DNA from: JAICTV01 sp035634055
Lineage (GTDB): Bacteria > Planctomycetota > Phycisphaerae > Tepidisphaerales > Tepidisphaeraceae
Reading direction: 5' to 3'
NCBI GenBank assembly: GCA_035634055.1
Contig: DASQDR010000282.1
Coordinates: 1-14,379 of the forward strand
DNA: 14,379 nucleotides
Shown: in pieces, positions 1 to 5,986 of the stretch
How positions within the stretch are numbered: the first letter of the stretch is position 1
Layout of the letters: each line of letters begins with the position of its first letter
Program-made: the position numbers and the translations under genes
The notes under the pieces: model-generated
What the model was told of the DNA's origin: nothing
The model's input: the letters and a program-made list of their open reading frames with translations, nothing else
Database searches by the model: none

Positions 1-69
1 AAGCGTACTCGGGAGGGATCTCGGGATGGAGAACGACTCACCTGCCCGAGATCCCTCGCGAGTACGCTT
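1..69. repeat. 25-bp inverted repeat (palindromic element) at window edge
   Basis: Arms at 1-25 and 45-69 are inverted copies with a single mismatch (arm 2 has CTCGCG where CTCCCG is expected), around a 19-nt loop. It begins at base 1, so the element may extend outside the window. It could fold as a terminator-like hairpin for a gene to the left, or it may be a dispersed palindromic (REP/MITE-like) unit. There is no T-run on either side, which argues against a simple intrinsic terminator. Confidence 0.75.
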
Positions 70-95
70 CGGGATGACATTGCTCAACGGCCGCC

Positions 96-130
96 GCTCG
101 CCGCTGCGGTCCGCGCGCTCGCCGCTGCGG
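96..130. repeat. Short direct repeat, two 14-bp copies
   Basis: GCTCGCCGCTGCGG occurs at 96-109 and again at 117-130, a period of 21 bp. The copies lie between the left-edge palindrome and the possible gene remnant at 134-210. The repeat is short, GC-rich and of unknown meaning. Confidence 0.6.
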
Positions 131-133
131 CCG

Positions 134-210
134 CGCTCAACGCGGATCAGGTTGCCGAGGTTGATGATATCGTCGCGGATGCGGATGAACTTGCCGGGGA
201 TGCGGATCCC
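134..210 (-). pseudogene. Possible remnant of a paralogue of the 84-aa gene at 218-472
   Basis: Reading the minus strand with codons starting at 195, 192 and so on gives GKFIRIRDDIINLGNLIRVE. This matches the start of the neighbouring 84-aa protein (NFVQLGQRVVNLDHVVAAER) position by position: F, N, L, E and R are identical and most others are conservative. No ATG, GTG or TTG precedes it in frame after the neighbour's stop. After the GERADRSGER-like direct-repeat stretch the frame stays open to base 1 through the palindrome, but its composition no longer looks protein-like. I read it as a broken or start-less tandem copy. An unusual start codon, or an expressed protein continuing off the left edge, cannot be excluded. 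Confidence 0.35.
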
Positions 211-217
211 CGCGCTG

Positions 218-472
218 CTATTCCTGCTCGGAAGCGGTCGCCTCGTTGTCGCTGATGGAGTACGGCCCGCCGCGCAGGTCGCTGAGGTCGCCGCGGGTGG
301 GGACCAGCTTGAGCCAGATCACGTCCGACTCGTGCTGGTCGTCGAACGTCCACTTGAGCGGCCCCTGCCCGGCGGCGAAGTAGACGGTGACCGCGCCGCG
401 GCCCTGCCGCTCGGCCGCCACCACGTGATCGAGGTTTACCACCCGCTGTCCGAGCTGTACAAAATTCGCCAT
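218..472 (-). CDS. Small hypothetical protein, 84 aa
   Basis: I do not recognise a named family. The 84-aa product opens with MANFVQLGQRVVNLDHVVAA, followed by alternating hydrophobic and polar residues (AVTVYFAAGQGPLKWTF), as in small beta-rich proteins that many bacteria carry as short orphan genes. The C-terminal 25 residues are acidic and probably disordered. There is no signal peptide or membrane segment, so it is probably cytoplasmic. The ATG at 472 is supported by AAAGGTG at 481-487 (read on the minus strand) with an 8-nt spacer. It diverges from the phosphatase gene across 61 bp, so the two may share a promoter region. A start-less fragment resembling its N-terminus lies just downstream at 134-210. 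Function unknown. Confidence 0.72.
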   Translation of the reverse strand: MANFVQLGQRVVNLDHVVAAERQGRGAVTVYFAAGQGPLKWTFDDQHESDVIWLKLVPTRGDLSDLRGGPYSISDNEATASEQE

Positions 473-520
473 GCGCGCTGCACCTTTGCTGATTCCGGCC
501 TGAGCCTAACGAACCGGCGG

Positions 521-526
521 GGGAGG
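521..526 (+). promoter_or_regulatory. Ribosome-binding site fixing a TTG start
   Basis: GGGAGG at 521-526 lies 7 nt before TTG at 534. The next in-frame ATG is at 549, 22 nt away, which is too far for this site. The ATG at 527 is in another frame. This supports TTG as the start of the phosphatase gene. The 61-bp space between the two divergent starts (473-533) must hold both translation signals; I see no clear sigma-70 boxes in it. Confidence 0.6.
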
Positions 527-533
527 ATGAACG

Positions 534-1085
534 TTGAATCTGGACCAAATGATCCGTCGCCACGCACCATTCGTCGTATTGCTCGCGCTCGCCGCCGGCT
601 GTTCCACCGTGGGGACGCGCGTGCCGGGCATCAGCAACTTCGGCACTGCCGGCCCCGGCATCTACCGCGGTGCGCAGCCGAGCAACGAGGGGCTGGAGAC
701 GCTGGCGAACAAGGGCGTGCGGACGGTGATCAACCTGCGGGACGACGCTCGCAAGGATGAGGGCGAGCGCGTCAGGCGGCTGGGGATGAACTACGTGCTG
801 ATCCGAACGAACGCGGCCGTGAGCGACCCCGGCCAAGTTGCCCGTTTCCTGGAGGCGGTCCGAACGTCCCCGCGCCCGATCTTCGTCCACTGCAAGGCCG
901 GCCGCGACCGCACCGGGCTGGAGATCGCCGTCCACCGCGTGGTGGTGGATGGCTGGTCCCGCGAAGAGGCGATCCGCGAGCTCTACGCCCACGGCTACAA
1001 CTGGGCCCTGTACCCGAACATCGTGCAGTTCATCCGCGCCTTCGAGCCCGCGCCGGTCGCGGTCGCCCAAGACGCCGGCGGATGA
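534..1085 (+). CDS. Lipoprotein dual-specificity/tyrosine phosphatase
   Basis: This is a 183-aa cysteine phosphatase that should hydrolyse phosphotyrosine or a related phosphomonoester; the substrate is unknown. The signature HCKAGRDRTG spans residues 119-128, giving the CX5R loop with nucleophile C120 and phosphate-binding R126. An upstream VRTVINLRDD strand is typical of the compact bacterial DSP/PTP-like family. The N-terminus is a lipoprotein signal peptide: RR, then a hydrophobic run, then lipobox LAAGC with C23. The enzyme is therefore predicted to be membrane-tethered outside the cytoplasm, unusual for a signalling phosphatase. The start is TTG, chosen from the Shine-Dalgarno spacing; ATG 549 would still keep the signal peptide. 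It is probably monocistronic: divergent from the 84-aa gene and convergent with the 78-aa gene. I could not assign the general acid; D98 and D70/D71 are candidates. Family assignment is firm, role is not. Confidence 0.88.
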   Translation: MNLDQMIRRHAPFVVLLALAAGCSTVGTRVPGISNFGTAGPGIYRGAQPSNEGLETLANKGVRTVINLRDDARKDEGERVRRLGMNYVLIRTNAAVSDPGQVARFLEAVRTSPRPIFVHCKAGRDRTGLEIAVHRVVVDGWSREEAIRELYAHGYNWALYPNIVQFIRAFEPAPVAVAQDAGG

Positions 1086-1112
1086 TCGTCGCAGAGCGAA
1101 CACGCCGAGCTC

Positions 1113-1136
1113 CCTCTCCTCGGATTCGCGGAGAGG
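1113..1136. terminator. Possible hairpin between convergent genes
   Basis: CCTCTCC (1113-1119) and GGAGAGG (1130-1136) form a perfect 7-bp stem with a 10-nt loop between the ends of the convergent phosphatase and 78-aa genes. Neither side has a T-run, so termination is uncertain. It may instead be a short palindromic repeat. Confidence 0.35.
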
Positions 1137-1183
1137 AAGCCAAATGCCATTGTGGCGGCGGGCACGATCGCTTCGGCGCGCCG

Positions 1184-1420
1184 TCACTTCCCCGGCACCA
1201 GCTCGTAGAACCCCGAGCCATCGCGCTTCAGGTATCCCTTCTCCGCCAGCTCCTCCCAGATCTCCCGGCCGAAGCCGCTGGGGGGTTGGATCGAGATGAC
1301 CTTGGACTTCGACCCGGTCAGCGGGCTGTGGCCGAGCTTCGAGTCGTCGTCGAGCTGCGTCAGCTTCATCCGCTTCTTGAACGCCTTGAGCGCCTTGCGC
1401 AGTTCTTCCTCGGTAGACAT
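1184..1420 (-). CDS. Small conserved hypothetical protein, 78 aa
   Basis: The 78-aa protein has a charged, coiled N-terminus (TEEELRKALKAFKKRMKL, about residues 3-20) and a middle segment HSPLTGSKSKVISIQPPSGF. Its C-terminal part (REIWEELAEKGYLKRDGSGF onward) reads like the last helix and wing of a small winged-helix fold. It has no signal peptide, cysteines or membrane segment. It looks like a genuine conserved planctomycete-type gene rather than a chance frame, because the residue mix is protein-like (Lys, Glu, Ile) instead of the Arg/Ala/Pro bias of the GC-rich shadow frames. The upstream Shine-Dalgarno is weak. It is convergent with the phosphatase gene. A nucleic-acid-binding role is possible but only inferred from the fold impression. 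Confidence 0.75.
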   Translation of the reverse strand: MSTEEELRKALKAFKKRMKLTQLDDDSKLGHSPLTGSKSKVISIQPPSGFGREIWEELAEKGYLKRDGSGFYELVPGK

Positions 1421-1775
1421 GCCGGCGAATGTTATCGGACGCCGCGCCCCGCGTCGCCAGCGCGCCGGCTCACGAGCGGCGCGCCCGATGGGCCAGGCGC
1501 CTCCGCGATCTCTGCGCCGCTGCGGTGAACCTATTCGCCGGGCGGATCAATTTGCGCGAGAGGATTCAAGGGGGCCCGCGCAGGTTTTCGGTCCTTCCCA
1601 CCAATCGCCCGCCGGTGCAGGCGCTACGCGCGGCATAAGCCCACGAGTTCGAGGGGCGCCGCGGGCAAATCCGATCGCCTTCCGCCGGCCGCGCCGCGCA
1701 GCCGTGCTAGGTTTGATCCACCGACGAGTTGCTCGTCGGGAAGTCAACTGAAACTCCCTTAGGAAGGACACTCAG
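1421..1775. other. 355-bp gene-free spacer between divergent small genes
   Basis: I find no convincing gene here; the open frames are Arg/Ala/Pro-rich shadows. It should contain promoters for the divergent 78-aa and 63-aa genes, but no clear -35/-10 pair is visible. It holds one copy (1647-1659) of a 13-mer, GTTCGAGGGGCGC, that recurs at 2006-2018 beyond the 63-aa gene, and a hairpin at 1721-1739. Confidence 0.6.
1721..1739 (+). promoter_or_regulatory. Perfect hairpin/palindrome in leader of the 63-aa gene
   Basis: CCGACGAG (1721-1728) and CTCGTCGG (1732-1739) are perfect inverted 8-mers around a 3-nt TTG loop, 36 nt before the ATG at 1776. With no T-run it is not an obvious attenuator. It could be a protein-binding operator or an mRNA 5' stem. 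Confidence 0.45.
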
Positions 1776-1967
1776 ATGCCGCTGGTCGAATTCATCCGTC
1801 ATACGTTCCCGAGCGCCTACTGGTCCGCGGGCTTCATCGCCTGCCTGGTCATGGTGCTGATCCTCAGCGCCGCGCTCTGGATCATCACCCGCTGGCCGGC
1901 GTGGGTGTTCACCGGGCTGGCGGCGGTGATTTACATGGTCCCGTTCTTCCTGCACAAGCAGTACTAA
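1776..1967 (+). CDS. Small two-helix membrane protein, 63 aa
   Basis: The 63-aa product has two predicted transmembrane helices, about residues 17-37 (SAGFIACLVMVLILSAALWI) and 42-59 (AWVFTGLAAVIYMVPFFL), joined by a short TRWP turn, with short polar ends (MPLVEFIRH and HKQY). It should be an inner-membrane hairpin protein. I recognise no family. The start is well supported by AGGAAGG at 1761-1767 with an 8-nt spacer to ATG. The gene stands alone: a hairpin lies in its leader and a 14-bp-stem hairpin 86 nt after its stop, so it is probably transcribed as a single small message. Residue use (many I, V, F, W, Y) is unlike the surrounding shadow frames, which supports it as real. Confidence 0.8.
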   Translation: MPLVEFIRHTFPSAYWSAGFIACLVMVLILSAALWIITRWPAWVFTGLAAVIYMVPFFLHKQY

Positions 1968-2005
1968 CTTTTCGCGCAACGCCGCTCGATCGGTCTGCTC
2001 CACCG

Positions 2006-2018
2006 GTTCGAGGGGCGC
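2006..2018 (+). repeat. 13-bp direct repeat copy (partner at 1647-1659)
   Basis: GTTCGAGGGGCGC is found here and at 1647-1659, one copy on each side of the 63-aa gene and in the same orientation. It could be a fragment of a dispersed GC-rich repeat or coincidence. Confidence 0.4.
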
Positions 2019-2053
2019 GCGCCGCGACCACGATCCACAACTCCTCACGGAAC

Positions 2054-2084
2054 GCAGGGCGCGCCGACCATCGGCGCGCCCTGC
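2054..2084 (+). terminator. Hairpin terminator for the 63-aa gene
   Basis: GCAGGGCGCGCCGA (2054-2067) pairs perfectly with TCGGCGCGCCCTGC (2071-2084): a 14-bp stem with a CCA loop, followed by TCCGTTTACT. The T-run is imperfect, but stem strength and position after the gene support a terminator. Confidence 0.65.
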
Positions 2085-2121
2085 TCCGTTTACTCGCGGA
2101 ACACGGCCCGCCACAAAAGCA

Positions 2122-2148
2122 GAAGGACTCGCTCTTCGCGGGTCCTTC
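2122..2148 (-). terminator. Hairpin terminator for the oxidoreductase gene
   Basis: GAAGGACTCGC (2122-2132) pairs with GCGGGTCCTTC (2138-2148), 11 bp including one G-T wobble, with a 5-nt loop. Read on the minus strand, the hairpin is followed by TGCTTTTGTGG, giving a short T-run. It lies 38 bp beyond the stop of the minus-strand gene ending at 2186. Confidence 0.6.
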
Positions 2149-2185
2149 GCACCAAACACCTCAACCGGAGGATGCTCGGGCGGAA

Positions 2186-3610
2186 CTACAGCTCCCATCC
2201 CTTTCGATACTCGCGCTTCACGTACTGCTGGGCGTCGCGGTCGTTGGTGACCTTCATCCGCGCCACGTCCCACTCCACGCGCCGGCCCGTGCGGACGGCG
2301 AGGTTGCCCAGCAGCACCATTTCGGTCAGTGGGCCGGAGTGGTCGAAGCTGCTGGAGCCGTCCGGGCCGCCGAGGATGGATTCCAGCCACTCCGCGTGAT
2401 GGCCGATCGAGCGCGGCATGAACTTTTCCGGCGGCTTCACGTCCTTCTGCTGCTGCTCGTCGGCGAGGAACGGATCCTTCGTGTAGCCGGCGGCGATGGT
2501 CGCTTTCTCGCCGACGAAGATCGTCCCGTTGCCCTCGAGTCCCGGGAACGGCTTGCCCTTCATCACGGTGGTGGGCGGGAGCAGGTGCCCCTCGTACCAG
2601 AAGACCGTGACCGGCGGGCGCGGGCCGAGCTGGGGGAACTCATACTTGATGATCGACCAGTTCGGCCCCTGCACGTCGGTCGCGCCGTAGCTGAACGCCT
2701 CCACGGACGCGGGGTTGGTGAGGTTGAGCGCCCAGTAGGCGGTGTTCATCAGGTGGCACGCCATGTCGCCGAGCGCGCCGGTGCCGAAGTCCCAGTACCC
2801 GCGCCACTTGAACGGGAGGTAAACGCTCTCGCCGGCGTCGTTGACGTGGTAGGGGCGCTGTGGGGCGGGGCCCAGCCAGGCGTCGAAGTTGATGTGCTTC
2901 GGCGCGTCCGCCGACTTCTCCGGTCGCTTCAATCCCTGCGGCCAGACCGGGCGGTTGGTGTAGACGTGGACTTCTCTGATCGCGCCGGCGATGCCGCTGC
3001 GAACGTACTCGACCTGCCGCCGCGACGCCTCCAGCGCCGCCCCCTGGTTGCCCATCTGCGTCTTGACGCGGTGCTTCGCCGCCGCCTGGGTCAGCACGCG
3101 CGCCTCGTGGATGTCGTAGGTGAGCGGCTTCTCGCAGTAGACGTGCTTGCCCGAGCGGATCGCGCGCATGGCGGCGGGGGCGTGGGTGTGGTCGGGGGTG
3201 GAGACGACCACGGCGTCGATGTCGTTGCCCTGGCGGTCGAAGAGCTGGCGGAAGTCAGCGTACTTCTTAGCGCCCGGCAGCCCGGCGGCGGCGCGGTCGA
3301 GCCGCTGCGCGTCGATGTCGCACAGGGCGACGACGTTTGCGCCCGCCTTGACCATCTCGTTGAGGTTGTCCCACCCGCGCCCACCGACGCCGATGCAGGC
3401 GACGCGGATCTGGCTGTACTTGGTGCGCGTGGTCGCCGGCAGCGGGCGCGGCCCGCGCGCGGCGGTGGTGGTGGCAGCCGCGCGGGTGGTCGCGGGGCGG
3501 GAAGCGGCTGGGGCGCCGGCGGCGAGGGACAACTTGCCGCCCGCCGTCACCGCCGCCGCCGCCGCGCCCGAAAGCAGGAACCGCCGGCGGGACAGGTCGC
3601 GATCGTTCAT
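2186..3610 (-). CDS. Tat-exported Gfo/Idh/MocA family oxidoreductase
   Basis: This 474-aa NAD(P)-dependent sugar dehydrogenase-type protein starts with a twin-arginine signal (S7-R8-R9-R10-F11-L12, then an Ala-rich core). A Pro/Ala/Thr-rich linker follows to about residue 64. The Rossmann domain has IRVACIGVGGRG (glycine motif, residues 73-79), the acidic CDID (D98) that usually contacts the NAD ribose, TPDHTH (138-143) and the catalytic-type EKP (160-162). The C-terminal domain carries ALGDMACH with D282 and H286, as in family members acting on sugars. Tat export suggests the enzyme folds with its cofactor inside and works outside the cytoplasm. SD GAAGGAG is at 3621-3627 (minus strand). It lies 84 bp downstream of the secreted TIM-barrel gene on the same strand, so the two probably form an operon. 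Family certain; substrate unknown, with a 3-keto-sugar-forming role a reasonable inference. Confidence 0.93.
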   Translation of the reverse strand: MNDRDLSRRRFLLSGAAAAAVTAGGKLSLAAGAPAASRPATTRAAATTTAARGPRPLPATTRTKYSQIRVACIGVGGRGWDNLNEMVKAGANVVALCDIDAQRLDRAAAGLPGAKKYADFRQLFDRQGNDIDAVVVSTPDHTHAPAAMRAIRSGKHVYCEKPLTYDIHEARVLTQAAAKHRVKTQMGNQGAALEASRRQVEYVRSGIAGAIREVHVYTNRPVWPQGLKRPEKSADAPKHINFDAWLGPAPQRPYHVNDAGESVYLPFKWRGYWDFGTGALGDMACHLMNTAYWALNLTNPASVEAFSYGATDVQGPNWSIIKYEFPQLGPRPPVTVFWYEGHLLPPTTVMKGKPFPGLEGNGTIFVGEKATIAAGYTKDPFLADEQQQKDVKPPEKFMPRSIGHHAEWLESILGGPDGSSSFDHSGPLTEMVLLGNLAVRTGRRVEWDVARMKVTNDRDAQQYVKREYRKGWEL

Positions 3611-3694
3611 CTTCGTTGCGCTCCTTCGCGCGTGCGCCTCGTGCGCTGGCGTCCGATGCTCGCGTGGCGGCGGTTCGGCTCAGAACGCGGTCGT

Positions 3695-4597
3695 CTACTT
3701 CTCCGCCAGCTTCGTCGCCTGCTGGCTGAAGTACTCGATGCACTTGGCGACGTTCTCGCGCAGCTCCGGCCCCTTGCCGGTCTCGTACTCGATGGAGAAG
3801 ACCGGGTGGATATTCTGCCGCTTGATCTCCGCCAGCATTGCCGGCACGTCGCACTTGCCAGTGCCCCACGGCACGTCCTCGCCGCGGCGCTCGGGACGGT
3901 CGATGTCCTTGAAGTGCAGCGAGATGATTCGCCCCTGGAGTTGCTTCAGGCAGTCCACCGGCGTCAGCCCCGAGCGGTACCAGTGCCCCACGTCCGCGCA
4001 CGCGCCGACGCGCGGTGAACGGTCCTTGGTCACCTCCAGCACCGTCTCCGGGTTCCAATAAGTCGACGGCTTGGGGTGGTCGTGGACCGCGACGTTGATC
4101 TGGTATTCGCCGGCCAGCTTGTCGATGGTGTCGAAGGCGTCCTTGGGCGGCTCAGACACGATCGTCTGCAGGCCGAGCCTCTTGGCGAAGTCAAAGACCT
4201 TGCGGCTGGTCGCCTCGTCCTTCGACAGCGCGACCACGCCGTAATTCACGGGCGTGACGTTGGCCGACTTGCACTTGGCCAGGAACTGCTCCACCAACTC
4301 CGGCGGAGCGTTGTGGTCGAACTTGGCTTTGTTTTCAGGCGAGAAGGGCTGGCCGGGGTAGATCTCGACGTAGCGGATGCCAAGCCCGTTGAGGGTGTCG
4401 AGGGTTTCCGACAGGGTCATCTCGCGGAACGTCCACGCCTGGCAGCCGAGGGTCCAGCCGAGCTTATCCAGCGCCTGCTGGTTCAACTCCGGCTTCCGCG
4501 GCGCATCGGCCGGGCTGGACGCGGGCGCCACGCCAAGGGTGAACATGGCGAGCAGGCAAAAGAGCACGACGAGCGGGGTTTGACGACGAGCGAGCAT
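3695..4597 (-). CDS. Secreted sugar phosphate isomerase/epimerase-like TIM-barrel protein
   Basis: The 300-aa protein belongs to the xylose isomerase-like TIM-barrel (AP-endonuclease 2) family. A Sec signal peptide (RR, then a hydrophobic run to about residue 22, cleavage near APASS) precedes the barrel. Candidate metal ligands lie where the family has them: E78 (YVEIYPG), E149 (VSEPP), H172 (VHDHP), D202 and H205 (ADVGHW), H228 (SLHFKD) and E270 (IEYET). Despite the usual database name, an exported member is unlikely to act on a phosphorylated sugar; isomerase, epimerase, hydratase or lyase activity on a free or keto-sugar fits better. The ATG at 4597 follows GGAGG with an unusually short 4-nt spacer; the next Met would remove the signal peptide. 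It is first in a likely operon with the Tat-exported oxidoreductase. Family confident, reaction unknown. Confidence 0.9.
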   Translation of the reverse strand: MLARRQTPLVVLFCLLAMFTLGVAPASSPADAPRKPELNQQALDKLGWTLGCQAWTFREMTLSETLDTLNGLGIRYVEIYPGQPFSPENKAKFDHNAPPELVEQFLAKCKSANVTPVNYGVVALSKDEATSRKVFDFAKRLGLQTIVSEPPKDAFDTIDKLAGEYQINVAVHDHPKPSTYWNPETVLEVTKDRSPRVGACADVGHWYRSGLTPVDCLKQLQGRIISLHFKDIDRPERRGEDVPWGTGKCDVPAMLAEIKRQNIHPVFSIEYETGKGPELRENVAKCIEYFSQQATKLAEK

Positions 4598-4646
4598 GCC
4601 ACCTCCGGGGGTCTGGTGTTGTTACCGCATCTACCGATACGCGTTG

Positions 4647-4676
4647 ATGATAGGGGCGGGCTCAGCAGTGTGACAG
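4647..4676 (-). promoter_or_regulatory. Putative sigma-70-type promoter for the isomerase/oxidoreductase operon
   Basis: On the minus strand, CTGTCA (complement of 4671-4676) and TATCAT (complement of 4647-4652) are separated by 18 bp and match the -35 and -10 consensus at 4 and 5 of 6 bases. The predicted start of transcription near 4640 leaves a leader of about 40 nt to ATG 4597. Confidence 0.42.
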
Positions 4677-4796
4677 TTGCCGGCGACCAAGGCAGCGAAC
4701 GGCGCGCCAGCCCGGGCCGCTTGTCAGGGCCGCGGGCGGCTGATACATTCTCCGCCCCTCCGCACGGGGAGCCCAAACCCCGGTGGCGGCGCGACG

Positions 4797-4802
4797 TATA
4801 AT
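4797..4802 (+). promoter_or_regulatory. Perfect -10 box upstream of rpmE
   Basis: TATAAT at 4797-4802 is a perfect -10 hexamer, rare in such GC-rich DNA, and lies 69 nt before the rpmE start codon. No good -35 is visible 16-18 bp upstream (the sequence there is close to CAAACC). The spacer 4598-4870 holds this and the divergent operon's promoter. Confidence 0.4.
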
Positions 4803-4870
4803 CATCTGCCCGGGCTGACGTCGCCGCGCGCTGCGGCCTCGCACGATCCCGGCGATTGAAGGAGTATCCC

Positions 4871-5137
4871 GTGAAGACCAAGACCCACCCCAAGTACCAG
4901 ACGTGCGCCGTCCACTGTGCGTGCGGCAACACGTTCGAGACCCGCAGCACGCTGCCGAAGATCACGGTCGACATCTGCTCGGCCTGCCACCCGTTCTTCA
5001 CCGGCAAGCAGAAGTTCGTCGACACCGCCGGCCGCGTCGAGCGGTTCAGCAAGAAGTTCGGCGGGACCTACAGCTTCCAGAAGACCGCCGGCGGCGCCCC
5101 GGCCGCTGCCCCCGCGGCGACGGGCGCGGCCAAGTAG
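4871..5137 (+). CDS. rpmE: 50S ribosomal protein bL31
   Basis: This 88-aa protein is bL31 of the large ribosomal subunit, at the central protuberance and subunit bridge. The match is clear: HPKYQ near the start, HCACGNTFETRS, then ICSACHPFFTGKQKF and GRVERFSKKFG. The four zinc-type cysteines are C16, C18, C36 and C39, so this is the zinc-binding (C+) form. I chose GTG at 4871 because AAGGAG (4859-4864) sits 6 nt before it and the family starts there with MK; a TTG at 4856 in frame would put the Shine-Dalgarno inside the gene. The C-terminal 18 residues are an Ala/Gly/Pro tail beyond the usual end, probably disordered. It is monocistronic with a strong terminator. Zinc-binding bL31 is often regulated against a zinc-free paralogue, but no Zur-like site is obvious. 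Confidence 0.96.
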   Translation: MKTKTHPKYQTCAVHCACGNTFETRSTLPKITVDICSACHPFFTGKQKFVDTAGRVERFSKKFGGTYSFQKTAGGAPAAAPAATGAAK

Positions 5138-5156
5138 TCCTCGCGCCCGATCGTGC

Positions 5157-5174
5157 CCGGCCGCACCAGGCCGG
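5157..5174 (+). other. Small perfect hairpin after rpmE
   Basis: CCGGCC (5157-5162) and GGCCGG (5169-5174) form a perfect 6-bp stem with a 6-nt loop, 19 nt after the rpmE stop and just before the main terminator. It may protect the message's 3' end or be incidental. Confidence 0.4.
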
Positions 5175-5185
5175 TTGATGACATT

Positions 5186-5244
5186 CCAGCGCCGTGACCG
5201 GACGAGCCCCCGTCAAAACTCCCGGTCGCGGCGCTGGTTTTTTT
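5186..5244 (+). terminator. Strong intrinsic terminator of rpmE
   Basis: CCAGCGCCGTGACCGG (5186-5201) pairs along its full 16 bp with CCGGTCGCGGCGCTGG (5222-5237), with one T-G wobble and a 20-nt loop. Seven Ts follow at 5238-5244. This is the best terminator in the window. The next gene's GTG is only 23 nt beyond the T-run. Confidence 0.92.
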
Positions 5245-5267
5245 GCGCCCGCGCCTAAAGTCGCCCG

Positions 5268-5912
5268 GTGCGTGCGACCGGTTGGAAGATCCTCCTCATC
5301 GCGCTGCTGGCCGTCGGCTGCCGCGGCCGCGCCGCGCGTCCCGCGTCGCCGGCGCCACCGACTCCCGTCACAGGATTGAGCGAGCCGGTCGCGCTGACGG
5401 ACGTTGAGGCCGTCGTCGTCCCGCCGGCGGGCTGGCGGCCGGATCCACTCAAAGCGTCGCCGCAGCACAAGCACCAGGTCTGGATCAGCCCCAGCGGCAA
5501 CACCGCGTACGGCGTGATCCGGTTCGCGCTGCCGCTGCCCGTGGGCGAGGACGCGGCTCTGTGGGGGTTCCTGCGCGAGATGAAACGGGTCGAGGGACAG
5601 GCGACGCTGCGGCAGAAGTGGCGCGACCCGCGCACGCGGTCGCTCAACTTCGTCGCCGAGGGCGGGCTCTACCTCGTCCGCGGCACCATTGAGACGCGCG
5701 GTTTTCACGGCTGGGCGGTTTATGCCGGCACGTTGAGAAACCAGCCGATCTTTGAGGAAGAGCTTGAACTGGCCGTCCGCGCTCGTGAGAATACCGCCCT
5801 CGGCCTGCCGGACCCACCGGGCGGGTCGCCGGCCGGCGGCGCGACGGGCATCGCGCCGCCAAGCGAGGCGCAACCCGCCTCGCCCACCCCGGCGGACGCT
5901 CTGGCCCGGTGA
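5268..5912 (+). CDS. Lipoprotein of unknown function, first of a tandem paralogous pair
   Basis: The 214-aa protein begins with a short lipoprotein signal (GWKILLIALLAVGC, C18) and an Ala/Pro-rich spacer, so it is predicted to be membrane-anchored outside the cytoplasm. The folded part runs from about residue 40 to 175; a Pro/Ala/Gly-rich tail follows. Landmarks shared with the next gene, in order, are a W-x-SPS segment, GVIRFALPLP, a W-x-D-x-x-x-R stretch, a Y-x-VRG strand and GFHGWAVYAG, then an acidic EELELAVR helix. The GTG start has no clear Shine-Dalgarno and lies 23 nt after the rpmE terminator's T-run, so it needs read-through or a promoter within or before the terminator. A later start would lose the lipobox. 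I recognise no named domain. Function unknown. Confidence 0.8.
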   Translation: MRATGWKILLIALLAVGCRGRAARPASPAPPTPVTGLSEPVALTDVEAVVVPPAGWRPDPLKASPQHKHQVWISPSGNTAYGVIRFALPLPVGEDAALWGFLREMKRVEGQATLRQKWRDPRTRSLNFVAEGGLYLVRGTIETRGFHGWAVYAGTLRNQPIFEEELELAVRARENTALGLPDPPGGSPAGGATGIAPPSEAQPASPTPADALAR

Positions 5913-5986
5913 CTTTCACGAGATCGATCAGCGCGCCCCGCGCGGGTCGACCGCCAGCGTTGTTCCGACTGACGTTCAGTGAGCCA

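Noticed and set aside
26..760. 244-codon plus-strand frame at the left edge
   Set aside because: It starts inside the palindrome and overlaps two better genes; no recognisable protein character.
147..1187. 346-codon minus-strand frame covering the phosphatase and 84-aa genes
   Set aside because: It is antisense to the phosphatase, which has an intact active site, and out of frame with the 84-aa gene, which has a good ribosome-binding site. Arg/Ala/Gly-rich.
1901..4018. 705-codon plus-strand open frame across the oxidoreductase
   Set aside because: It overlaps a well-supported gene on the other strand and the 3' end of the 63-aa gene. Its composition is typical of a shadow frame and it lacks family motifs.
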